Source of the DNA: Streptomyces sp. 71268
GTDB taxonomy: Bacteria > Actinomycetota > Actinomycetes > Streptomycetales > Streptomycetaceae
Direction: 5' to 3'
Length of the DNA: 64,000 bases
Assembly: GCF_029392895.1 (NCBI RefSeq)
Contig: NZ_CP114200.1
Coordinates: 1,889,501-1,953,500 of the forward strand
Part shown: positions 45,269 through 52,494 of the stretch, in pieces
How the letters are laid out: each line of letters starts with the position of its first letter
Numbering within the stretch: the first letter of the stretch is position 1
Made by a program: the position numbers and the translations under genes
Notes under the pieces: generated by a model
The model's database searches: none
Told to the model about the DNA's origin: nothing
What the model saw: only the letters and a program-made list of their open reading frames with translations

Positions 45269-45730
45269 CTAGTCGGCGGCGCGGGCCGCCCCGTCGCGCA
45301 GCTCGGCGACCGCGGCCTCGAAGTCCTCAAGCGACTCGAAGGCCTGGTACACGCTGGCGAAGCGCAGATAGGCGACGAGGTCCAGCTCGCGCAGCGGCCC
45401 GAGTATGGCCAGCCCGACGTCGTGCGTGGTCAGCTCGGCACTACCGGTGGCGCGAACCGCCTCCTCGACCCGTTGGCCGAGTTGGGCGAGGGCGTCCTCG
45501 GTGACAGGCCGCCCCTGGCACGCCTTGCGCACTCCGGAGATGACCTTGTCGCGCCGGAAGGGCTCGGTGACCCCGCTGCGCTTGATCACCATGAGTGACG
45601 CCGTCTCCACGGTGGTGAACCGGCGGGAGCAGTCGGGGCACTGCCGGCGCCTACGGATCGAGCAGCCGTCATCGGTGGTGCGACTGTCGACCACGCGGCT
45701 GTCGGGATGCCTACAGAAGGGGCAGTGCAT
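45269..45730 (-). CDS. nrdR: Transcriptional repressor NrdR
   Basis: The product has 153 residues from the ATG at 45730, with GGTGAGGGAG upstream. The zinc ribbon uses Cys3, Cys6, Cys31 and Cys34 (MHCPFC, QCPDC). An ATP-cone domain follows ([24 protein letters not shown]). NrdR senses ATP/dATP and represses ribonucleotide reductase genes. It is first in the nrdRJ operon and its leader begins near 45819. Tandem 16-bp boxes upstream are likely its own binding sites. Confidence 0.96.
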   Translation of the reverse strand: MHCPFCRHPDSRVVDSRTTDDGCSIRRRRQCPDCSRRFTTVETASLMVIKRSGVTEPFRRDKVISGVRKACQGRPVTEDALAQLGQRVEEAVRATGSAELTTHDVGLAILGPLRELDLVAYLRFASVYQAFESLEDFEAAVAELRDGAARAAD

Positions 45731-45786
45731 GACTCCCTCACCCTTCTCGCCCTGAAAAACGGCGTACGAATCCCAGCGTCCATGGT

Positions 45787-45816
45787 GTCGACAGGCCCGC
45801 TGGTGGGGCTGTCGAC
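45787..45816 (-). other. Hairpin in the nrdR leader
   Basis: GTCGACAG (45787-45794) and CTGTCGAC (45809-45816) form a perfect 8-bp inverted repeat that can extend by three G-C pairs past a mismatch. If transcription starts about 7 nt after the TATGCT at 45831-45826, the hairpin lies at the very 5' end of the nrdRJ mRNA and might protect it. Confidence 0.45.
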
Positions 45817-45862
45817 GCGGTCCCCAGCATAGGCGAAGACCTCCGCGGCGATTCACCCGGGA

Positions 45863-45910
45863 CCACAACCTATGGGCAACCGGCACCCATCAAACCACTA
45901 GATCTGGTGG
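45863..45910 (-). promoter_or_regulatory. Tandem NrdR boxes upstream of nrdRJ
   Basis: CCACTAGATCTGGTGG (45895-45910) is a near-perfect 16-bp palindrome. CCACAACCTATGGGCA (45863-45878) matches it at 9 of 16 positions and starts exactly 32 bp away, the three-helical-turn spacing known for paired NrdR boxes. Confidence 0.7.
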
Positions 45911-46295
45911 CGGGCCGTCAACCTTTGGCGCGGCGTGTCACAGCACCGCGGCAGCCATGAGGGTACGGGAAGACGGGCGGGCGCGAAGCCAGGGGGGCGC
46001 GAGTGGCACACTGGGCGCGGCACAGCCCCTCACCCGCGCGCCCTCGCGCGCGGACCCGGGCCCCAGTCAGGGCCACCCACCCCGCAACGGCCGCTCTAGC
46101 CGCGCGCGAGGCGGATGCCGGCGGAGCCGGGCGGACTGGCCTGCGATTACCCACGGTCACGGCCGCGGACGCGCAGGGAAGGGCCGCCCCGCCACGAGCT
46201 GGCGCCACGGGGAGCGGTACCGTGATGGCCCGAAATCACTCCCCGCCTCATACACGAAGCTTCGTGATCACGTCAGCTAATCTGCGGATTTTCAC
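45911..46295. other. Middle of the nrdR-lexA intergenic region
   Basis: Apart from the NrdR boxes on one side and the lexA control elements on the other, nothing was recognised in this GC-rich stretch. Confidence 0.5.
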
Positions 46296-46337
46296 TCGAA
46301 CGTGTGTTTGGCGCAACCTTTCGAAAGCAACTACCGT
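46296..46337 (+). promoter_or_regulatory. LexA box and promoter of lexA
   Basis: TCGAACGTGTGTTTGG (46296-46311) contains a full match to CGAACRNRYGTTYG, the Gram-positive SOS box. It overlaps a -35-like TTGGCG (46308-46313), which is 18 nt from TACCGT (46332-46337). LexA bound here would repress its own gene. Confidence 0.85.
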
Positions 46338-46373
46338 TGGCTAACTAGGGAGAACATATCGAGAGGGGCCGAC

Positions 46374-47162
46374 GTGACCACCACCGCCGACAGCGCCACC
46401 ATCACCGCCCAGGACCGCTCCCGGAACCGACTCGAATCGGCACACACGATGAATGACGCCATCACACATCCAGAGGGGCAGCGGCCAGGCCGCTCGCTAC
46501 CCGGCCGACCTCCCGGAATCCGCGCGGACAGCTCGGGGCTGACCGATCGGCAGCGGCGCGTCATCGAGGTGATTCGCGACTCCGTGCAGCGACGCGGTTA
46601 CCCGCCGTCCATGCGGGAGATCGGGCAGGCCGTGGGGCTCTCCAGCACCTCGTCCGTCGCCCACCAGCTCATGGCGCTCGAACGCAAGGGGTTTCTGCGC
46701 CGAGACCCGCACCGGCCGCGCGCCTACGAGGTCCGTGGCTCCGACCAGCCCAGCGCGACGCCACCCGCGGACACCGCGGGCAAGCCCGCCGCCTCGTACG
46801 TACCGCTCGTGGGGCGCATCGCCGCCGGTGGGCCGATCCTCGCCGAAGAGTCGGTCGAGGACGTCTTCCCGCTCCCCCGGCAACTCGTCGGCGACGGCGA
46901 GTTGTTCGTGCTCAAGGTGGTCGGTGACTCCATGGTCGAGGCGGCCATCTGTGACGGGGACTGGGTCACCGTCCGCCGGCAGCCGGTGGCCGAGAACGGG
47001 GACATCGTCGCCGCGATGCTCGACGGCGAAGCCACCGTCAAGCGGTTCAAGCGCGAGGACGGTCACGTCTGGTTGCTCCCGCACAACGCCGCGTATCAAC
47101 CGATTCCCGGCGACGAGGCCACGATCCTCGGCAAGGTAGTGGCGGTACTGCGCCGGGTCTGA
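46374..47162 (+). CDS. lexA: SOS repressor LexA
   Basis: The product has 262 residues from the GTG at 46374, which has GAGAGGGG upstream and gives the family-typical [15 protein letters not shown] start. The winged helix domain covers about residues 55-120 ([29 protein letters not shown] in two blocks). The self-cleavage bond is Ala151-Gly152 (RIAAGGPI), and the Ser/Lys dyad is Ser186 ([10 protein letters not shown]) and Lys223 ([10 protein letters not shown]). It represses DNA-damage genes until RecA filaments trigger cleavage. It diverges from nrdRJ. Confidence 0.97.
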   Translation: MTTTADSATITAQDRSRNRLESAHTMNDAITHPEGQRPGRSLPGRPPGIRADSSGLTDRQRRVIEVIRDSVQRRGYPPSMREIGQAVGLSSTSSVAHQLMALERKGFLRRDPHRPRAYEVRGSDQPSATPPADTAGKPAASYVPLVGRIAAGGPILAEESVEDVFPLPRQLVGDGELFVLKVVGDSMVEAAICDGDWVTVRRQPVAENGDIVAAMLDGEATVKRFKREDGHVWLLPHNAAYQPIPGDEATILGKVVAVLRRV

Positions 47163-47393
47163 CCGCCTCTCACGACCGGCCCCGGGACCACTGCGCCGGT
47201 TCCGGGGCTGCCTCGCTCCGGTTCTCCCTGTGCTGCGCTCGTGCGACGTGACGTGGACCGGCTGCTACGGAGGGCCGCCAAAGCGCGACCAGGGCCTGGG
47301 CCGCGCAGCCCGGCACTCCGTACGGTCCAGCTTCACTGCTTCGGGCACGCCACCTGCGACGAGCCCGGGCTTCGAGACGTACGTACACCGCTC

Positions 47394-47433
47394 GGGTGGG
47401 GGTGGGCTCCACAACGGGAGCCCACCCCCACCC
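47394..47433. terminator. Strong bidirectional terminator between lexA and the DinG-type gene
   Basis: A perfect 17-bp inverted repeat (GGGTGGGGGTGGGCTCC at 47394-47410, GGAGCCCACCCCCACCC at 47417-47433) has a 6-nt loop between convergent genes. Confidence 0.9.
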
Positions 47434-47453
47434 GACTGTGCTGGGTCGCCGCC

Positions 47454-49511
47454 CTACTCGCTGGCCTTCGCCGCGGCGTCGATGGCGGCCAGTGAGCGGC
47501 GGGCCTGGTTGCGGTCAGTGGTGTACCAGAAGTCCGGCATCGAGGACCGCAGGAAGCTCCCGTACCTGGCCTTGGCCAGCCGGGGGTCAAGGACCGCCAC
47601 CACGCCACGGTCCCCCGAGGCGCGGACCAGGCGGCCGGCCCCCTGTGCCATCAGGAGCGCCGCGTGCGTCGCCGCGACCGCCATGAAGCCGTTGCCCCCG
47701 GCCTCCTCGACCGCCTTCTGGCGGGCGCTCATCAGCGGGTCGTCGGGGCGCGGGAAGGGAATCCGGTCCATCACGACCAACTGGCAGCTCGGCCCCGGCA
47801 CGTCGACGCCCTGCCAGAGGGAGAGCGTGCCGAACAAGCAGGTCTGCGGGTCGGCGGCGAAGGCGCGGATCAGCTCGCCCAGCGTCTCCTCGCCCTGCAG
47901 CAGGATCGGCGTGTCCAACCGGCCGCGCAGTTCCTCGGCCGCGGTCTGCGCTGCCCGCATGGAGGAGAAGAGGCCCAGCGTGCGCCCGCCAGCCGCCTGG
48001 ACCAGTTCGGTCAGCTCATCGAGCATGTCGGCCCGGCCGGCCTCCCGCCCCGGCTGGGCCAGGTGCTGGGCCACGTAGAGAATGCCCTGCTTGCGGTAGT
48101 CGAACGGCGAGCCGACGTCCAGGCCCTTCCAGCGCGGCATGGTCGGGTCGTTCGCGCCGGCCTTCTCCGCCATGCCCTCCGGGGCGAGGCCGAGCGAGGC
48201 GCCCACGCCGTTGAAGTCGCCGCCCAGCTTGAGCGTGGCCGAGGTGAGCACCACGGAACGCTCGTTGAAGAGCTTCTCGCGCAGCAGCCCGGAGACGGAC
48301 ATCGGCGCGACCCGCAGCGACGCGCCGAACCTGTCGTGCCGCTCGTACCACACCACGTCGTACTCGGAGCCCTCCACGATGCGCTCCGCGACCGCGTGCA
48401 CGTTCTCCACCGAGGCCAGGGCCTGTTTGCGGACCGCGTCCTCGTCCTGCATCGACTTGTCGCGGGTGCTGCCGATGGCCGAGATCACCGTGCGGGACGC
48501 GTCACGCAGCGCCATCAACGCGTAACCGAGGTCCTCGGGGATCTCTTCCAGACGGCCCGGGAGAGCCAGCTCCATAAGCCGTTCGAAGCTCTCGGCGGCC
48601 GTCTGCAGGGCGTCCGCCGCCTTCTCGTTGACGAGCTTCGCGGCCCGCCGGACGGCGCGGTTGACCTGGCCCGGGGTCAGCTCGCCGGTCGCCGCGCCGG
48701 TGACACGGGACACCAGCTCGTGTGCCTCGTCGATGATCAACACCTCGTGTCCGGGGAGCACGGGGGCGCCCTCGATGGCGTCGATGGCCAGCAGCGCGTG
48801 GTTGGTCACGATGACGTCGGAGAGCTTGGCGCGCTCGCGGGCCGCCTCGGCGAAGCAGTCCGCGCCGTAGGTGCACTTCGACGCGCCCAGGCACTCGCGC
48901 GAGGAGACGGAGACCTGGCCCCAGGCGCGGTCCGAGACGCCGGGCGTCATGTCGTCCCGGTCGCCGGTCTCCGTCTCGTCCGCCCAGTCGCGCAGCCGCA
49001 GCAGGTCTTTGCCCAGCTTGCTGGTGGCCTGACCGGGAAGCGATGCGGCGGCCTCGAACGGGTCGAAGAGCCCGTCCTCCTCCTCGTGCGGCACGCCCTC
49101 GTGCAGCCGGTGCAGGCACAGGTAGTTGGACCGGCCCTTGAGCATGGCGAACTCGGGGCGGCGGCGGAGCAGCGGGTGCAGCGCGTCGACCGTGCGCGGC
49201 AGGTCGCGCTCCACGAGCTGGCGCTGGAGCGCGAGGGTCGCGGTGGCGATCACCACGCGCTCGCCGTGGGCGATGGCGGGCACCAGGTAGCCGAGCGACT
49301 TCCCCGTCCCCGTCCCCGCCTGAACGAGCAGGTGCGCGTGCTCGCCCTTCGTCTCACCCCCACCGTCGTCCTGGTCGATGAACCGGGTCGCGCCGATGGC
49401 CTCGGCGACGGCTTGGGCCATGCTGACCTGCCCGGGGCGCTCCGCGCCGCCGACGGCGGTCACGGCGGCGTGCAGCAGGTCGGTGAGAGACGGTGAAGGC
49501 GAAGGAGTCAT
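47454..49511 (-). CDS. DinG/XPD-family ATP-dependent DNA helicase
   Basis: The product has 685 residues. Walker A is QAGTGTGKSLGYLVPAI, the DEAH box is LIIDEAHELVSRV, and motif VI is GAGRLVRASGDRG. Four cysteines in the Fe-S domain are plausible (one near residue 130 in NYLCLHRL, then SSRECLGASKCTYGADCFAE). Superfamily 2 helicases of this type unwind R-loops, forked DNA and G-quadruplex-like structures. The ATG at 49511 has no clear Shine-Dalgarno site; TAGGCT ends 9 nt upstream. Placement next to lexA suggests a damage role, but no LexA box is visible before it. Confidence 0.92.
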   Translation of the reverse strand: MTPSPSPSLTDLLHAAVTAVGGAERPGQVSMAQAVAEAIGATRFIDQDDGGGETKGEHAHLLVQAGTGTGKSLGYLVPAIAHGERVVIATATLALQRQLVERDLPRTVDALHPLLRRRPEFAMLKGRSNYLCLHRLHEGVPHEEEDGLFDPFEAAASLPGQATSKLGKDLLRLRDWADETETGDRDDMTPGVSDRAWGQVSVSSRECLGASKCTYGADCFAEAARERAKLSDVIVTNHALLAIDAIEGAPVLPGHEVLIIDEAHELVSRVTGAATGELTPGQVNRAVRRAAKLVNEKAADALQTAAESFERLMELALPGRLEEIPEDLGYALMALRDASRTVISAIGSTRDKSMQDEDAVRKQALASVENVHAVAERIVEGSEYDVVWYERHDRFGASLRVAPMSVSGLLREKLFNERSVVLTSATLKLGGDFNGVGASLGLAPEGMAEKAGANDPTMPRWKGLDVGSPFDYRKQGILYVAQHLAQPGREAGRADMLDELTELVQAAGGRTLGLFSSMRAAQTAAEELRGRLDTPILLQGEETLGELIRAFAADPQTCLFGTLSLWQGVDVPGPSCQLVVMDRIPFPRPDDPLMSARQKAVEEAGGNGFMAVAATHAALLMAQGAGRLVRASGDRGVVAVLDPRLAKARYGSFLRSSMPDFWYTTDRNQARRSLAAIDAAAKASE

Positions 49512-49549
49512 AGGAAAGCCAGCCTAAGGGGCGCCACTGACAGTGCCGG

Positions 49550-51496
49550 TCACGAACCGTGCAGCGGGTTGGGCACGAAGCCGTCCACGGCGGCGTGGGG
49601 GCGGTGGGGGCGGTCCCGGTAGCCGTCCAGATGCAGCCGGTTGCGGTTCAGGCACAGCCGCTCGATGGACGGGGTGAGCAGGTCGAACATCTCGTACCGC
49701 GCCACGAGGTCGGGGAAGCGCCGGTGGTGGCGGAGGATTTCGCGCCGCACGAGCGACCAGAACTGCCGCTCGGGTACGTCGAGTTGGTCCGCGCACAGGG
49801 GCGCCAGGTAGCGGAAGACGCCCACGAAGAGGCCGGAGTGGATGAACTGGGTGAGGAATCCGGGCGGCTCGCTGAGCAGCACCCGCCGCACGTCAGCCGG
49901 CATGGAGGCGAGTTCCGGGAGCGGCTGGGCGCTGACGTTGATGTCGTCGACGAAGTCCTTGATCGCGAGACGGACCGGTACGTCCCGCTCGTCGAAGACG
50001 ACGACGGTGTTCTCGCCGTGCGGGGAGAACACCGTTCCGTAGCGGTACAGGAAGCGCAGTAACGGCGGCAGCAGGGCGGCGAACAGGCGGCGCAGCCAGG
50101 TGCTCGGGGCGAGCCCGGAGCGCGCGACCAGTTCGGCGGTGAAGGCGCGCCCCCGCGCATCGGTGTGCAACAGCGCGGCCAGGGTGCGTGCGCGCTCCCC
50201 CGGGTCGAGCTGGGGCGCCAGCGGTTCGCGCCAGATGCAGCCCAGCAACTCCCGGTACTGGTAGGGCACGCCGGGCAGGCGGTCGTAGAGCGGGTGCTCG
50301 ACGGTGACGGACGCGGTCTCGCCGAGCAGGATCACCCGGGTCTCGTCGCGCAGAAACGGATCGGCGTCGCGGAGCCCGTGCACCCAGGCGGTGACGGCCG
50401 GTGCGGCGAGCGTGCGTTCGGTGGGAAGCCCGCGCCAGACCAGGGTGTTGAGGACGGAGAGCGGGAGCTTGACGGTGCGTGCCTCGGGGCGGGTGACGTT
50501 GAGGAAGGTCCGGATGGACTGCTGGGGCAGTCGGCGGGCGTTGTCAGTGGGGAGGGGGATGATGCTCCCGTCGGCGATCTGCGGGGCGAAGAGGGGGGCT
50601 ACCACCTCGTCCCACTGCCAGGGGTGGACGGGGAGCAGGAGGTAGTCGGCCGGGTTCCGGCCGTGTTCGGTGAGGGTGCGACGGAAGGTGGCGCGTGTGG
50701 GGGCGTCGAGTTCCTCGCGGTAGAGCTGGTCGGGGGTGGCGAGTGCGGGCACCCCTCGGTAGTGGGCAAGGCCGCGCCGGACGGCCAGCCAGGGAAGGAG
50801 GTGGGCATGACGGGCCTCGGGAGCCCAGTGGGCGGCGTCGGCGGCCGAGAATCCCAGGCGGCCCTTGTTGGCCACGAGCCAGGGATGGCCGGTCTGGTGG
50901 CCTTCGAGATCGGCGTAGTCGAGGTCGGCCAGGTCGGCGGCGGTCAGGGCGTCCGTGTCCAGGCGCACGTCTGCGGCGAGGGTGGCGGTGAGCTCGCGGA
51001 GCAGGTGCCCGGTGGTGTCTCCGCTGAGGCCGAGCAGTTCGTGGTGGGCGCGGGCGAGGAAGCGCAGCGGGTCGGTACAGGGGGTGACGGAGTCGGGGTC
51101 GACGATCCAGTGACCGTACGCGCCGCGGCGGGCGCGGAAGCGATAGGTCACGCCGTCCACCTCCGGGAGGCGGTACGCCACCGGTTCCGCTCCGACAGGG
51201 GGCGGAGCGGGGGCCTCGGTGTCGGGCTCGGGGGACAGCACGCCCTCGTAGGCGAACTCGGCGAGCATCTTGGCCAGCATCCGCCGGCCGGCGCGCTGCC
51301 AGGCGTCGGCCTGCGGTGAGGCCGCGGGCTGGGCCGGTTCGGGTCGGTCGGGTGGCCCTGCGGCCGAGCGGGGGCGGGGCGGCTGCGCGGACTGCGAATG
51401 CGGCTGCGGCTGCGGCTGCGGCTGCGGCTGCGGCTGCGGCTGCGGCTGCGGCTGCGGTGAAGGTCGCACGGTGGGCTCCTCGGTGCCGGAGGTCAC
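49550..51496 (-). CDS. NIS siderophore synthetase (IucA/IucC family) with N-terminal Pro-Gln repeat
   Basis: The product has 648 residues and starts with GTG overlapping the upstream stop (GTGA). Residues about 14-32 are nine to ten Pro-Gln dipeptides encoded by a hexanucleotide repeat, followed by a Pro/Ala-rich tail to about residue 60. The synthetase proper shows GHPWLVANKGRLGFS, LLLPVHPWQWDEVV, NVTRPEARTVKLPLSVLNT and the C-terminal FSPHGENTVVVFDERDVPVRLAIKDF. These enzymes adenylate a citrate- or dicarboxylate-type carboxylate and couple it to an amine or hydroxylamine. It is the last gene of a three-gene operon with a GNAT enzyme and a second synthetase. Confidence 0.92.
   Translation of the reverse strand: MTSGTEEPTVRPSPQPQPQPQPQPQPQPQPQPHSQSAQPPRPRSAAGPPDRPEPAQPAASPQADAWQRAGRRMLAKMLAEFAYEGVLSPEPDTEAPAPPPVGAEPVAYRLPEVDGVTYRFRARRGAYGHWIVDPDSVTPCTDPLRFLARAHHELLGLSGDTTGHLLRELTATLAADVRLDTDALTAADLADLDYADLEGHQTGHPWLVANKGRLGFSAADAAHWAPEARHAHLLPWLAVRRGLAHYRGVPALATPDQLYREELDAPTRATFRRTLTEHGRNPADYLLLPVHPWQWDEVVAPLFAPQIADGSIIPLPTDNARRLPQQSIRTFLNVTRPEARTVKLPLSVLNTLVWRGLPTERTLAAPAVTAWVHGLRDADPFLRDETRVILLGETASVTVEHPLYDRLPGVPYQYRELLGCIWREPLAPQLDPGERARTLAALLHTDARGRAFTAELVARSGLAPSTWLRRLFAALLPPLLRFLYRYGTVFSPHGENTVVVFDERDVPVRLAIKDFVDDINVSAQPLPELASMPADVRRVLLSEPPGFLTQFIHSGLFVGVFRYLAPLCADQLDVPERQFWSLVRREILRHHRRFPDLVARYEMFDLLTPSIERLCLNRNRLHLDGYRDRPHRPHAAVDGFVPNPLHGS
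51399..51457. repeat. Hexanucleotide tandem repeat (TGCGGC)9
   Basis: Nine full TGCGGC units plus a partial one lie in frame at the 5' end of the downstream siderophore synthetase gene and encode its Pro-Gln run. Unit changes would keep the reading frame and alter only the length of the tail. Confidence 0.95.
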
Positions 51497-52470
51497 AGGA
51501 GGTGGCGTAGCGCCCGGTCCCGAACCATCAGGGCCGCGCGCTTGCCGGGGAGGGCCACCTCGGCGCCGAAGCGGAAACCGGCGCCGAGGAAGGCCGCGAT
51601 GGAGGGGGTGTTACGCAGGTCGGGCTCGGCGATCACGCGGCCACAGTCGGGCCGGTGGTCCAACACGAGGTCGGCGACCGCGCGGAGCAGGGCCGTGCCG
51701 ATGCCCCGGCCCCGGTCCGCCACGCCGCCGATCAACAGGTGGAGGCCGGTGTCGTGCGGGCGGGCCGGGTAGTGGCGGGCCAGCGGGTCCAGGTCGGCGC
51801 GGTAGACCTCCCAGTAACCGATGGGCACACCGTCGAGCACGCCGAGGCAGGGCAGGCTGCGCCCGTCCCCGTCGAGTTGGGCCCGCAGGTGGTGCTCGGT
51901 GACGTGCTCGGGCCCGGCGAGCTCCCAGAAGGCGGCCACCGACGGATCGTTCATCCACCGGGTGAGGAGCGGCAGGTCCCGCTGGATGGAGACCGGCAGG
52001 AGCGAGAAGACGCCGAAGGGCGTGGTGGCCGGCCCCCAGCGTTCGACGTCGCCGATGAGGCCGGCCGTGGGGGGCGGCGACGGTGCCGAGCGCCGGGCCG
52101 GGCCGGAGCGCGCCGCTACCGCGTGGGCGGCCGGCCCGGGGCCGGATGCGTACGCGTGAGGGGCGGCCGGGCCCACCTCTCCCGTCCAGCGACCGTCGAC
52201 GGGTTGGGGGTACGAGTCGGAGGACGCGGCTCCGGCGGGGGACGGAGTCTCGTGGAGTGCGGTGAGCCAGAGATCGACGGTGTCGTCGCAGGCGTGCTCC
52301 GGAGGGGCGGTGCGTTGCGGGGCGGTCGGGCCTTCCCCACCGGGGGCGGGGGCGGCTGCGGGATCGGACGCGCAGGGGGCCGGGGAGGGGGCTGGGGAGG
52401 GGGCGGGTCCGCGCCCGCCGCCGGGGCCGGTGGTGGCGTCGGGGTCGGGCGCGGGATCGGTGGGGGTCAT
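51493..52470 (-). CDS. GNAT acyltransferase of siderophore biosynthesis (IucB/AlcB-like)
   Basis: The product has 325 residues. About 130 N-terminal residues are Pro/Ala/Gly-rich and variable. The C-terminal half is a GNAT domain typical of hydroxamate siderophore acyltransferases: LPLLTRWMNDPSVAAFWELAGP, YWEVYRADLDPLARHY, HLLIGGVADRGRGIGTALLRAV and AAFLGAGFRFGAEV. It should acylate an (N-hydroxy)diamine before condensation. It lies between two NIS synthetases, 24 nt after the first and overlapping the second by 4 nt. No N-hydroxylase gene is present in the window, so the amine substrate must come from elsewhere. Confidence 0.9.
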   Translation of the reverse strand: MTPTDPAPDPDATTGPGGGRGPAPSPAPSPAPCASDPAAAPAPGGEGPTAPQRTAPPEHACDDTVDLWLTALHETPSPAGAASSDSYPQPVDGRWTGEVGPAAPHAYASGPGPAAHAVAARSGPARRSAPSPPPTAGLIGDVERWGPATTPFGVFSLLPVSIQRDLPLLTRWMNDPSVAAFWELAGPEHVTEHHLRAQLDGDGRSLPCLGVLDGVPIGYWEVYRADLDPLARHYPARPHDTGLHLLIGGVADRGRGIGTALLRAVADLVLDHRPDCGRVIAEPDLRNTPSIAAFLGAGFRFGAEVALPGKRAALMVRDRALRHLL

Positions 52471-52494
52471 GGCGGTTCGCGTTTCGCGGAGTGG

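Noticed and set aside
39979..45504. A 1841-codon open frame on the plus strand
   Set aside because: It is antisense to the NAT, hypothetical and nrdJ genes, which have strong motifs; long antisense frames are expected in high-GC DNA. Its Val/Gly/Leu/Arg-rich translation has no domain.
49512..49530. TTAGGCTGGCTTTCC before the DinG-type gene as an iron box
   Set aside because: Only about half of the 19 positions match, and the gene has no iron link beyond its Fe-S cluster; TAGGCT is better read as a -10 element.
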